A model generated the notes under the pieces. It was not told the DNA's origin. It saw only the letters and a program-made list of their open reading frames with translations, and ran no database searches. Below, piece by piece: positions 8,701 to 13,522 of a DNA stretch of 21,335 nucleotides. The DNA comes from Holosporales bacterium (GTDB taxonomy: Bacteria > Pseudomonadota > Alphaproteobacteria > BNTO01), in assembly GCA_031273545.1 (NCBI GenBank), contig JAISRQ010000034.1, positions 1-21,335 of the forward strand, given 5' to 3'. Position numbers and translations under genes: made by a program. Position 1 is the first letter of the stretch. The number at the start of each line of letters is the position of its first letter.

Positions 8701-9498
8701 GTTTTTCAAGCGGTGCAGGCGCTCCTCTACAAAAGACGCAACGTCGGGAAAGCTGCTCTCCTTATTCGCGTTGAAAGCTGCAAACAGCGGTGCAGACGGA
8801 AGCGCACTTGGCGGAGCCTTGTCCTCTCCAATTGCGATATCTATGTACAAGGGGAACAACAGAGAGAACAAATTGTACAAGCTCTGCCTATATGGACTGT
8901 CTGGATTTACTGCACCACCCCCTTGCACCGCCGCGTTAATCGCCTCAACTAAGCCTGCACATGCCGAAACCGTAGGCGCATCCGCATATGGAAGCGTCTG
9001 TGTAATAAGGGATTGCGCAACTTTACAAAGTTCATTGCTGCAACTATCCTCGCTAAATTGAATTCCCCGCAAAAGGATGCTGGATAGTTCATGCAACATT
9101 CCAAAACAAGAATTTGAATGATCAAACCAATTTCCTACAGCAAAGTCACCTTGATCCAAATACTTCAGAAGAGAATCCTCGTTATTTTCCAAGCGACCAA
9201 TAAAATCCGCTGGAACACTCTCTGCCCCCTCCTCTGCCGCACGCAACAAATCCATAATAAAATTTACGCGCCCAAAAATTGTTTTTGGAGAAACGCTATT
9301 GTACGCCCCAAAAAGTTCCTGTTCCCCCGGAGAGCACAGATCGCGATAAGCCTTGAGTTTTGCCCACAACGTGTCGTCCGTGTCCCCAGACACTCCAATC
9401 ACGCCAATAGCAGCCTGCACCTGCGTTATATCACCCGCAAAGCACGGACACAGCAACTGCATGTATACTACGATTAAAGAAACCTTTGTCAAGTCCAT
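2758..9498 (-). CDS. Giant exported protein with degenerate internal repeats (2246 aa), unknown function
   Basis: I do not recognise a family. The N-terminus (about residues 1-22, ending CPCFAG) looks like a Sec signal peptide, so the protein is probably periplasmic, surface-bound or secreted. The rest is predicted mostly helical, with regularly spaced Leu/Ile/Phe. A loose motif [IL][IV]G-x(3-12)-[LVI][FY]G-x-[VI]-x(2)-[IVL] recurs, as in IGATSNTEKNETVFGSVASV, LIGIYGDTNNSSLFGAIYYL and VVGTVTSLDNSMFGLVNKC. Low-complexity linkers rich in Gly, Ala, Asp and Glu interrupt the helical blocks near residues 494-519, 1553-1577 (GxDA tetrapeptides), 1909-1951, 2012-2049 and 2074-2104. Cys pairs occur in SCESC and CSGC. 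The frame is intact over 6.7 kb, which argues for selection. A short ORF precedes the start. Possible roles include surface or host-interaction protein; this is inference only. Confidence 0.85.
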   Translation of the reverse strand: MDLTKVSLIVVYMQLLCPCFAGDITQVQAAIGVIGVSGDTDDTLWAKLKAYRDLCSPGEQELFGAYNSVSPKTIFGRVNFIMDLLRAAEEGAESVPADFIGRLENNEDSLLKYLDQGDFAVGNWFDHSNSCFGMLHELSSILLRGIQFSEDSCSNELCKVAQSLITQTLPYADAPTVSACAGLVEAINAAVQGGGAVNPDSPYRQSLYNLFSLLFPLYIDIAIGEDKAPPSALPSAPLFAAFNANKESSFPDVASFVEERLHRLKNMHPLSLEQFADFVRLTRCDGETSLSSCLLGEVGSPFNTETCEDRTFFTIFNEVAQRCYSAKEKFKILIDTIGATSNTEKNETVFGSVASVLHELETCPASTYKRKWIGEKGGTGFSLFSNLEEILGRLSVVEGEFDDAALFESSIDEFIKLIGIYGDTNNSSLFGAIYYLKGCEDFASFSDAFGFEEGGGNSCFYYINLLKKLTAPTLFRNQAQLPNLTSEILAHLFGGNAAGSGAGGGAESGEGGGAESDDVAEFARCSINLDCEARLTNWILPQLRGLYNILQYQDAEVFSFIGNPWDNDMDKFTISSRIHRLIKHLQTSKDFDALRVVDACLLYPLLFHGENSLQSKIYEIHTKVTHTLPGIKDVVGTVTSLDNSMFGLVNKCLRLFEAEPILRLMFYNANNPELSGGITKNVLKVCENFANKADDLSSLISIIGNTYEPHKAKINTLIDVIAYIYEIFGTMSSLLTYEELVSDTELILGEGKSLLQQSKDIAVTNNRANVTGITGYASGDTPGQMWSSCRSICKGFYARIHSILTNAGILDESVNAGEMTSHFSTFLSNYQSKMQVMSLFASTALIERNKCGIDEIIVNLFQNSCVPQGEFTDFAQLLESEHVPLYNSIYFKIQSLNLEKDALLETNAQSLQQLDDEITKLIHVFFVEPHLRYLTIQGHDIFDPSGRAVPNTAYLSGVELLRKITESFPSLESFNFAKELIGRADDDVSDASLKNITVYGRFNEIMRMLSSPSFFLSSTESLTDVTSKHWCFTITKVIGSGYDANSSASDATLFRTLSKVISLFGEANVEEFQELTSKIIGTRDEYEAVHESVFAILNELLAQLVPSYAEFIFGYDASYVDSVRDSCVAGEIRRIGAVMADIYRRFQSISYQHASSFQPLSQMGDPDTPSGVFLRLSECVDAFQTQPHWVPLSVNFLIAYSKILSDEVANFASDMASSMTKESVEEFLANVDMLIIKILSLESCESCEQTVDFLRNLYAKMTDAAQSLSGLSNGDLITLFSNKSFGEVKNAVCGLKDAVSALGKKTVQNTNMQKQCIAWSSQGEFAVIESKMEELSVAVRALMGAAEVGVEARVVVPEAYNATCQSLPGEIVKLSGAINLFAGQLRTPTMQGVVYNEENEKDFVDIYNALVGIFGEVKNILNLKNCSGCKDKDLGFSLFVGEMQQFIDAVGKINKFIEDSYSSQLAYQLNKIAQTLQKTSTYTVDVDLTKMPEITRTIWEGIAENSTQIAENVANVFAELQVNESLQNVVLALDSLNNALDVHLSYLKELSGLMGADAGLDAGVDAGADAGLDYDAGDGLLDESSYDAASIITTFDTFRAHTSHIAQYWDNSDLNDPLESYWIIPILEKINSAYKSMQSVLVNKYPTWENKYGITSSFNEIRELFEQGICGNIEETIQRLKDLCPYSFAEQMKNVAFSVAVFSSLLTQISPEAVFSKSANIDSFLTQWGVNTQKIAKILSTIRSKQSTHLDFCLHFSISEDINNLWAVVEKENVNTESLMSLQGNAVVATSLVDSIDQMRTGLCNVNGWLQNILDLQHKLDTCYHPLSSALMLLQASYASIGDELESITQGPVCMYVGISFEDMAPVIRGRAQQIEQILQILNSDLACTRHIEESVGAVGDVLTKVRDMLGAEADLGAASGSEASPGLEAEALGADSDLGGDPDLGVEPASLDKIVKTQSFPVFLEVLANINDVVRNLAAFFDAATEGACIDGVVPFLTQIHDLLGNVVSELDGEPQPMEVGEVDVGGIEEEGTEGDVATVNTTGEGIAGQIQRIDACVYDIGQRLLLQSITMGNSRAQKQQGDEAGQGGNESGGEAGQGDGADSYDYAHTIDQIFLEARASADLLVKLSHAMESAAPAFASCFRELSELSGRIKLLRNRMTDLSIAIQSIFGQVESSNRQVTFANKSSYITNVAMIHGVSQSQWLNSVEQMSHDEREMFKLLSRRIFTPANIKTMRHPVFPGLEQ
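3190..3262 (-). repeat. Short tandem repeat coding a Gly/Glu/Asp linker
   Basis: GCCCTGCCCTGCTTC recurs about 36 bases apart (near 3199 and 3234). It encodes the repeated EAGQG-type linker close to the C-terminus of the giant protein. Confidence 0.5.
4765..4838 (-). repeat. 12-bp tandem repeat coding GxDA tetrapeptides
   Basis: Successive units of the type GCATCTACGCCA / GCATCTAGTCCG / GCGTCCGCTCCC encode G-[ALV]-D-A tetrapeptides around residues 1553-1577 of the giant protein. This is an acidic flexible linker that could vary in unit number. Confidence 0.6.
7945..8012 (-). repeat. 24-bp tandem repeat coding a Gly/Ala/Glu linker
   Basis: Units beginning CGCTTTCCGCACC recur with a 24-bp period (near 7949, 7973 and 7997). 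They encode the GAES/GGG-type linker around residues 494-519 of the giant protein. Confidence 0.55.
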
Positions 9499-9512
9499 AT
9501 CATTAATGCCAT
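9489..9512 (-). other. Seven-codon ORF overlapping the start of the giant gene
   Basis: On the minus strand, GGGGG (9520-9516) is followed after 3 bases by ATG (9512). The frame reads M-A-L-M-I-W-T and stops at TGA, a few bases inside the giant coding region (start 9498). The giant start itself is 17 bases from the G-run, too far for good pairing. Translational coupling through the short frame is therefore possible. Confidence 0.3.
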
Positions 9513-9632
9513 TATCCCCCTGTTATGTAATCTTAACGCGTTCCGTCTTTATTAAGAGTAAACATTTTGTGCCTTTACTTCCTACCTTAAATATTTTTTT
9601 TCTTCTACTTGAAAAATATTCGGGTTTATTAG

Positions 9633-9661
9633 TGGAAATTTAACACGTTTAGATATATATT
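9633..9661 (+). promoter_or_regulatory. Putative promoter of the MarR-family gene
   Basis: TGGAAA (9633-9638) and TATATT (9656-9661) are separated by 17 bases, 4 and 5 matches to consensus respectively. Initiation would be near 9668, giving a leader of about 27 nt. The whole 196-base divergent gap is AT-rich, so chance matches are possible. Confidence 0.35.
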
Positions 9662-9694
9662 AAAATTAAAGGGTTTGAAAATTTTGCAAGTAAA

Positions 9695-10144
9695 ATGAAG
9701 ACATTATATTACGACATCGCAAATTGTATAGAGCGCTCATATAAGCTCTTTCTCGACGTTATTAAGGGAGAGCTCGACAAGACGAAAATACACGACATAA
9801 ACAATGTCCAAGCGCTCATGCTTTATAACATCGCGGACCAAGAGGTCAGCGTTGGAGAATTAACATCCAGAGGGATGTACCAGGGGTCAAACGTTTCGTA
9901 TAACCTGAAAAAGCTTATTCAGGCAGGTTATATCGTACAAACCCCGTCAGCGCACGACAAAAGGTCGCTTTATGTGCGCTTGTCTGAGAAAGGGCAGCAG
10001 ATTTACAACAAGATCGATGAGCTAATCACGAATCAATCTGAAGGAATAAAGGACGTTTTTCCAAATGTAAAGTCATTAAACGCTGTACATAAAAATCTTC
10101 AGATGCTTGAGACCTTTTGGAGCCAACAAGGAGTACGAAAATAA
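9695..10144 (+). CDS. ldtR: LdtR-like MarR-family winged-helix transcriptional regulator
   Basis: This 149-aa protein has a central winged helix at about residues 50-105. The order is VSVGELTSRGMYQGSNVSYN (recognition region), LKKLIQAGYI, then HDKRSLYVRLSEKGQ (the D-x-R-S wing of MarR proteins). The phrases NNVQALMLYNIAD and GSNVSYNLKKL are characteristic of the alphaproteobacterial LdtR group. In Liberibacter and rhizobia that group controls L,D-transpeptidase and cell-wall stress genes; this is family knowledge. Flanking helices would form the dimer interface. No L,D-transpeptidase gene is visible here. It is divergent from the giant exported-protein gene (196-base gap), so it may bind that shared region. 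Shine-Dalgarno is weak (GCAAG). MarR membership is near certain, the LdtR subgroup likely. Confidence 0.82.
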   Translation: MKTLYYDIANCIERSYKLFLDVIKGELDKTKIHDINNVQALMLYNIADQEVSVGELTSRGMYQGSNVSYNLKKLIQAGYIVQTPSAHDKRSLYVRLSEKGQQIYNKIDELITNQSEGIKDVFPNVKSLNAVHKNLQMLETFWSQQGVRK

Positions 10145-10420
10145 GGCAGTAGAAGATAAGAACGGGGGGAGGACTTATTGGACTGCGTATGCGCATTGTT
10201 GCTCTAGCAATTAAGGAACACAAAACCTGCAAGGAATAGGGCAACAAAATGTAGGGACGGCTCTTCGTAGAAGGACTCAAACAGTAGGTCCTGGAACTGT
10301 TCCAATATTTTCAAGCATAATACTTAGATCTAAAATACGCCTCCCCGTGTGACCATACTATGGTAAAGCGCAACGAAAGTGCAGCACGATCTCTCCGGAA
10401 TGAGTTGCATCGCCTAGATC

Positions 10421-10500
10421 AAGGTCCCAAAAATTACGAACCGAAAATGAATGCGTGTATCTAGATCATTCGCTCTATATTGTCACATCCAGTATAAAAT
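10421..10500 (+). repeat. Palindromic repeat family, degenerate copy
   Basis: The left arm GGTCCCAAAAATTACGAACC (10423-10442) matches the left arms at 21268 and 19352. An inner stem GAATG...CATTC follows. The right arm is degraded (TCACATCCAGTATAAAAT). Confidence 0.45.
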
Positions 10501-10584
10501 AAGCTACCTATAGTTCATATATTGTTATGATAGTACTTATTTAGGGCCCCGGTTAAATAAAACTTAATATTTTTATGTCAGTAT

Positions 10585-10605
10585 TATAATATAAGCTAGG
10601 AAAGG
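10585..10605 (+). promoter_or_regulatory. -10 box and ribosome-binding site of the methionine-rich protein gene
   Basis: A perfect TATAAT lies at 10585-10590, without a good -35. The Shine-Dalgarno AGGAAAGG at 10598-10605 sits 8 bases before ATG 10614. The -10 is so close that initiation would leave a leader of only about 17 nt. Confidence 0.4.
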
Positions 10606-10613
10606 CAAATAAT

Positions 10614-11246
10614 ATGAAAACAGTAATTAAAATTTTGACATCACTAGTTTTTATTAGCCTTATGGACTCGGGTTATTCATTAGGAAGCTTGGTTAGTGGA
10701 ATAGGAAAAGCGGCATCAAGCGTATTGAAAAGCCCAGTCGGAAACGCTCTCGTTGGCGCAGGAGCTGCAGCCGTTACAGGCGGAAACCCCGCCCAGGGAG
10801 CCATGATGGGCGCAATGCAAGGAATAGCAGCCCAAAATAACAAAGCCGCGCCTATGGCTGCCATGAACCCTATGATGGGCGGCATGAACCCCATGAGAGG
10901 CGGCATGGGCATGAACCCTATGATGATGATGAACAATCCTGCGCTAATGAATCTTATGACTACCCTGTCAAGTAACCCTATGATGCTAAACTTCGTAACG
11001 ACAGTAGTAAATGCAGCAACCAGCATGATGGGAAGCATGGGAATGATGAATCCTATGATGAGCATGACGGGTGGCATGGGCATGAACCCCATGATGGGTG
11101 GCATGGGCATGAACCCCATGATGAGCGGCATGGGCATGAACCCAATGATGGGCGGCATGGGAGGCATGATGAACCCAATGATGAGTGGCATGGGCATGAT
11201 GGGAGGCATGGGTATGATGAATCCTATGATGGGTATGATGCGGTAA
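10614..11246 (+). CDS. Exported methionine-rich repeat protein
   Basis: This 210-aa protein starts with a Sec-type signal peptide (MKTVIKILTSLVFISLMDSGYS). A Gly/Ala-rich segment follows (LVGAGAAAVTGG), then from about residue 80 a domain built of GMGMNPMMGG-type units. By hand count 56 of 210 residues are Met. Gly, Asn and Pro make up most of the rest, and charged residues are almost absent. A non-repeat hydrophobic insert (LMTTLSSNPMMLNFVTTVVN) sits in the middle. I do not recognise a family. Met-rich exported proteins elsewhere bind Cu(I) through thioethers or act as oxidant sinks; that is a possible role, not shown. The start is well supported by AGGAAAGG 8 bases upstream. It is convergent with the proline-rich protein gene (44-base gap). 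Confidence 0.85.
   Translation: MKTVIKILTSLVFISLMDSGYSLGSLVSGIGKAASSVLKSPVGNALVGAGAAAVTGGNPAQGAMMGAMQGIAAQNNKAAPMAAMNPMMGGMNPMRGGMGMNPMMMMNNPALMNLMTTLSSNPMMLNFVTTVVNAATSMMGSMGMMNPMMSMTGGMGMNPMMGGMGMNPMMSGMGMNPMMGGMGGMMNPMMSGMGMMGGMGMMNPMMGMMR
10861..11240 (+). repeat. Short tandem repeats coding GMGMNPMMGG units
   Basis: Imperfect copies of a unit built from GGCATGGGCATGAACCC and ATGATGGGT, about 30 bp long, recur. The copies are most regular at 11070-11165. They could expand or contract by slippage or recombination. Because the codons are Met, Gly, Asn and Pro, the opposite strand is also open (10673-11209) without being a gene. Confidence 0.7.
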
Positions 11247-11290
11247 ATGTTTAAAAGATCGTCGAGTAGGAAAACACTCTAGTTCCCCCC

Positions 11291-11866
11291 TTACCCAGAC
11301 GATCCAACAAGGGCGATCTCAGTTTTCTTACAGTTCTGTATATTCACATCAGCGTTATGAATGCTTTTCACTAAGTTTATATACGCTTGATTTCGCTGCA
11401 TAATGCATGCATTTACGTAATTCAACATAACCGCCCCATGCACAAAGTCATCCAAAGACTTAGATGAAATCGCCAACAAGATCGACTGCTGAGGCTTGTT
11501 TTCGTTGGCAGAAGGCAACATTGCCGCAAATGCCGCCTGTTTTTGTGCAAATTCCTCCAAAAGCGCGCGTTTTTTGTTTTCTAAGCCGATTAATTCATTC
11601 TTTACGTGCTCAAGCTGTATTTCCGTTTTGCTTCGTGGCTCAGGTTCAGGCTGGATATTGATCGGCGGTGGTGGTGGAAGCGGCGGAGAAACCTGTTGAT
11701 TATTCCGAGGCGGAGGAGTTGCCTTTTTTTTATGAACAGCGGGCCTTTTTTTCGATTGCTTGTGCACAACACCTCTCTTGCGCGGGTACTCCACTATCGG
11801 TTGCATAGAATACCCAGCAACATTTCCTAATAAATACGCACTTAAAAAGATGAGAACACTATTCAC
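11291..11866 (-). CDS. Exported proline-rich, coiled-coil protein of unknown function
   Basis: This 191-aa protein begins with a GTG start and a signal peptide (MNSVLIFLSAYLLGNVAGYS). A basic stretch follows (KRGVVHKQSKKRPAVHKKK), then a Pro-rich segment with PPLPPPPP (about residues 50-75). A helical, probably coiled-coil segment comes next (TEIQLEHVKNELIGLENKKR), and then a helical C-terminus with two Cys. The start is fixed by GGAGG (11875-11871) 4 bases before GTG 11866. No family is recognised. The layout of basic, Pro-rich and coiled-coil parts suggests a scaffold or envelope-spanning protein, which is inference. It is convergent with the Met-rich protein gene. Confidence 0.8.
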   Translation of the reverse strand: MNSVLIFLSAYLLGNVAGYSMQPIVEYPRKRGVVHKQSKKRPAVHKKKATPPPRNNQQVSPPLPPPPPINIQPEPEPRSKTEIQLEHVKNELIGLENKKRALLEEFAQKQAAFAAMLPSANENKPQQSILLAISSKSLDDFVHGAVMLNYVNACIMQRNQAYINLVKSIHNADVNIQNCKKTEIALVGSSG

Positions 11867-11929
11867 ACTTCCTCCATATAGTAAAAAAGCTACCTTATCG
11901 CCCTATTGATTTGCTTCTAATGCAACTAC

Positions 11930-11980
11930 ACACCCACGCGTACCTAGCTCATTACTGAGCGCAATATTTGGGGACCCGAT
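11930..11980 (+). repeat. Palindromic repeat family, right half
   Basis: GCGCAATATTTGGGGACCCG (11959-11978) matches the right arm of the family and pairs with left arms of other copies. The left arm is not recognisable. It lies between accD and the proline-rich protein gene. Confidence 0.45.
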
Positions 11981-12050
11981 ATATTCTTCAATTTACGATC
12001 CTCATTAATTAGGCCCCCCACGTATATACATAATCACACAGCCTTCCCAC

Positions 12051-12896
12051 TTATGCTAGCACCCCAAGTATGCGCCCAAGTGTATCCTTCAGAGCCTTGC
12101 GCGACACCACTATGTCGACCATGCCGTGATCCTTCAAAAATTCTGCCCGCTGAAACCCTTCTGGAAGCTTTTGCTTTATGGTCTCCTCGATCACTCGCGG
12201 GCCGGCAAACCCTATCAGCGCGCCACTTTCCGCAAGTGCCACATCACCAAGCATGGCAAACGACGCGCTAACCCCGCCCATCGTCGGGTCCGTCAACACA
12301 ACGATATATGGCAATCTAGAATTGTGCATCAACTCCACGCCAATCACTGTGGTCGGCATCTGCATAAGCGACAATATGCCCTCTTGCATCCTTGCCCCCC
12401 CAGAAGCTGTCACAACGATAAATGGTAATTTTTGATCTGTGGCCAACTCCACCGCAGCGTAAAATGCGTGCCCGACAAACAGCCCCATAGAGCCGCCCAT
12501 AAACTCAAAATTCATAACCGCAACGACGACATTCTTTTCGTTTATGTTCCCAACGGCCACGGATATTGCGTCGTGCTGTTTTGTCTTGGCCCTGGAGTCT
12601 TTTATGCGGTCAGCGTAGCGCTTGGAATCCTTAAACTTTATTGGGTCGTCTTGAACTTTTGGTAGCGGGATCATCTGGTATTGCTGATTATCAAACAACA
12701 AATTTAGCCGTTCAATTGACGATAATCGCATGTGATACAGGCAATTCGGGCAAACGCGCAAGTTTTCTTGCAGCTCCCTGTGAAAAATCATCTGTTCACA
12801 CTTCGGACACTTCACCCATAAATCTTCAGGGGTATCTTGTGATTTTTCCATTAATGCTTGGATCTTTGGTCGAACAAATTCTGTTAACCAATTCAT
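12051..12896 (-). CDS. accD: Acetyl-CoA carboxylase carboxyltransferase subunit beta
   Basis: AccD forms, with AccA, the carboxyltransferase that moves the carboxyl group from biotinylated AccB to acetyl-CoA. The product is malonyl-CoA for fatty-acid synthesis, in the cytoplasm. The 281-aa length is normal for the family. An N-terminal four-Cys zinc ribbon is present (C30, C33, C49, C52 in CPKCEQM and CPNCLYH). The crotonase-fold part follows, with GGSMGLFVGHAF, VVTASGGARMQEG and LTDPTMGGVSASFAMLGDV, all typical CoA and oxyanion-hole regions. In many alphaproteobacteria accD lies between trp genes and folC; here it is alone. A promoter built on two copies of a 10-bp word sits directly upstream, and Shine-Dalgarno is weak (GAG). 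Confidence 0.97.
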   Translation of the reverse strand: MNWLTEFVRPKIQALMEKSQDTPEDLWVKCPKCEQMIFHRELQENLRVCPNCLYHMRLSSIERLNLLFDNQQYQMIPLPKVQDDPIKFKDSKRYADRIKDSRAKTKQHDAISVAVGNINEKNVVVAVMNFEFMGGSMGLFVGHAFYAAVELATDQKLPFIVVTASGGARMQEGILSLMQMPTTVIGVELMHNSRLPYIVVLTDPTMGGVSASFAMLGDVALAESGALIGFAGPRVIEETIKQKLPEGFQRAEFLKDHGMVDIVVSRKALKDTLGRILGVLA

Positions 12897-12909
12897 AAAA
12901 GCTCAAAAT

Positions 12910-12940
12910 ATTGTAACAATGACAACAGTGATTGTAACAA
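12910..12940 (-). promoter_or_regulatory. accD promoter embedded in a duplicated ATTGTAACAA word
   Basis: Read toward accD, -35 GTTACA (12938-12933) and -10 TACAAT (12915-12910) are 17 bases apart. Both lie in copies of ATTGTAACAA (12910-12919 and 12931-12940) that repeat exactly 21 bases, or two helical turns, apart. The downstream copy extends to the inverted repeat ATTGT-A-ACAAT. Initiation near 12904 would leave a leader of about 8 nt. Confidence 0.45.
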
Positions 12941-12999
12941 AATTGCTAACGACAAGAAACATTTGGGTGAATTTGTTTTTGTTCCTCATTTTTTGACTA

Positions 13000-13029
13000 C
13001 TGTCAACTCATTCTATTTTTTGCTACACT
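13000..13029 (+). promoter_or_regulatory. Putative rpsU promoter
   Basis: CTGTCA (13000-13005) and TACACT (13024-13029) are 18 bases apart, and initiation near 13036 would give a leader of about 40 nt. The -10 TACACT is the same word seen before the tRNA cluster. A TTGACT at 12993-12998 is a better -35 by sequence but is too far away. Confidence 0.4.
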
Positions 13030-13060
13030 TAAGAAGTTATGTTAGCCAGTTAATATGAAA

Positions 13061-13066
13061 AGGGGG
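13061..13066 (+). promoter_or_regulatory. Shine-Dalgarno that sets the rpsU start
   Basis: AGGGGG at 13061-13066 overlaps the upstream GTG at 13066 but lies 8 bases before GTG 13075. Ribosomes should therefore start at 13075. Confidence 0.6.
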
Positions 13067-13074
13067 TGATTGTA

Positions 13075-13275
13075 GTGGAAGTTTCAGTTAGAGACAATAA
13101 TGTAGAGCAAGCCTTGCGCATCTTGAAAAAGAAAATGCAACGCGAAGGAGTATACCGCATTATGAAGCTAAAGCGAGCTTATGAAAAGCCCTCTGTCCGC
13201 AAAGCACGAGAAGCAGCAGAATCGTTGCGCCGTGTTCGCAAGTTGTTTAGACGTAGGTACAACGGAGCATCTTAG
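13075..13275 (+). CDS. rpsU: 30S ribosomal protein S21 (bS21)
   Basis: The protein has 66 aa from GTG 13075 (MEVSVRDNNVEQALRILKKK). It carries the bS21 signatures VRDNNVEQAL, KKMQREG and EKPSVRKARE, and a basic C-terminus (RRVRKLFRRR). bS21 sits near the anti-Shine-Dalgarno end of 16S rRNA and helps initiation. The longer form from GTG 13066 would add three residues (MIV) that are not usual in the family, and the Shine-Dalgarno position argues against it. It is a single gene, divergent from accD and followed at once by a long-range stem-loop. Confidence 0.95.
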   Translation: MEVSVRDNNVEQALRILKKKMQREGVYRIMKLKRAYEKPSVRKAREAAESLRRVRKLFRRRYNGAS

Positions 13276-13299
13276 CGGAACGCAGTGGAGGCGCTTCAA

Positions 13300-13359
13300 T
13301 GAATACTGGGGGATGAAGTGAAAAAAGCAAATGTTTGCGTTCAAAACACCCAGTATTCA
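13300..13359 (+). other. Long-range stem-loop after rpsU
   Basis: TGAATACTGGG (13300-13310) pairs perfectly over 11 bp with CCCAGTATTCA (13349-13359). The 38-nt loop contains a smaller hairpin GCAA-ATGT-TTGC (13327-13338). It starts 25 bases after the rpsU stop. There is no T-run after it (CGCGACCCCGC follows), so it may be an mRNA-stabilising 3' structure or a processed small RNA rather than an intrinsic terminator. Confidence 0.5.
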
Positions 13360-13418
13360 CGCGACCCCGCTTAATAAAAATCACACAGCCGAACGCCGTA
13401 AATCTCACGTTTGGCATT
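13360..13418 (-). repeat. Palindromic repeat family, degenerate reverse copy
   Basis: AATCACACAGCCGAACGCCG followed by TAAATCT and TTTGG resembles the reverse-orientation copy at 15231-15311 (AATCACACGACCTGC...ACGCCGCAATCATTTGG). It is degenerate and the outer arm is poor. Confidence 0.35.
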
Positions 13419-13430
13419 TGTGTACGGTAG

Positions 13431-13505
13431 CAGGTCCCCTAAAAAAGGATTAGGCTGTCTGTACCGATGTACGCTTGCTCCCCCTCAGTATCTGGTTCGC
13501 CTTCA
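13431..13505 (+). repeat. Palindromic repeat family, degenerate copy
   Basis: The left arm is AGGTCCCCTAAAAAAGGATT (13432-13451). The right part CTCAGTATCTGGTTCGC (13484-13500) matches CTCAGTTTCTGGTTCGC at 21317-21333. An inner GTAC-CGAT-GTAC stem is present. Confidence 0.45.
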
Positions 13506-13522
13506 CAGCAGCCCCCCAGCAC

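Larger units (their letters stand above)
10145..10613. other. 469-base intergenic region with repeat copy and inverted repeats
   Basis: No convincing coding region is seen. It holds a palindromic-repeat copy (about 10421-10500), the inverted repeat ACCATA-C-TATGGT (10352-10364), the perfect palindrome TTAGATCTAA (10324-10333), and the promoter and ribosome-binding site of the methionine-rich protein gene. The inverted repeats could be operators or chance; I cannot assign them. Confidence 0.5.

Noticed and set aside
3075..9061. Several open frames on the + strand opposite the giant gene
   Set aside because: All lie inside the intact 2246-codon frame, lack ribosome-binding sites and have low-complexity shadow sequences.
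10673..11209. 178-codon open frame antisense to the Met-rich gene
   Set aside because: It is open only because Met/Gly/Asn/Pro codons give no stops on the other strand; it has no ribosome-binding site and an implausible Pro/Met/Ile composition.
12027..12060. AATCACACAGCC near the accD stop, shared with 13377
   Set aside because: The 12-base match is shared, but the surrounding arms of the repeat family are not recognisable here.
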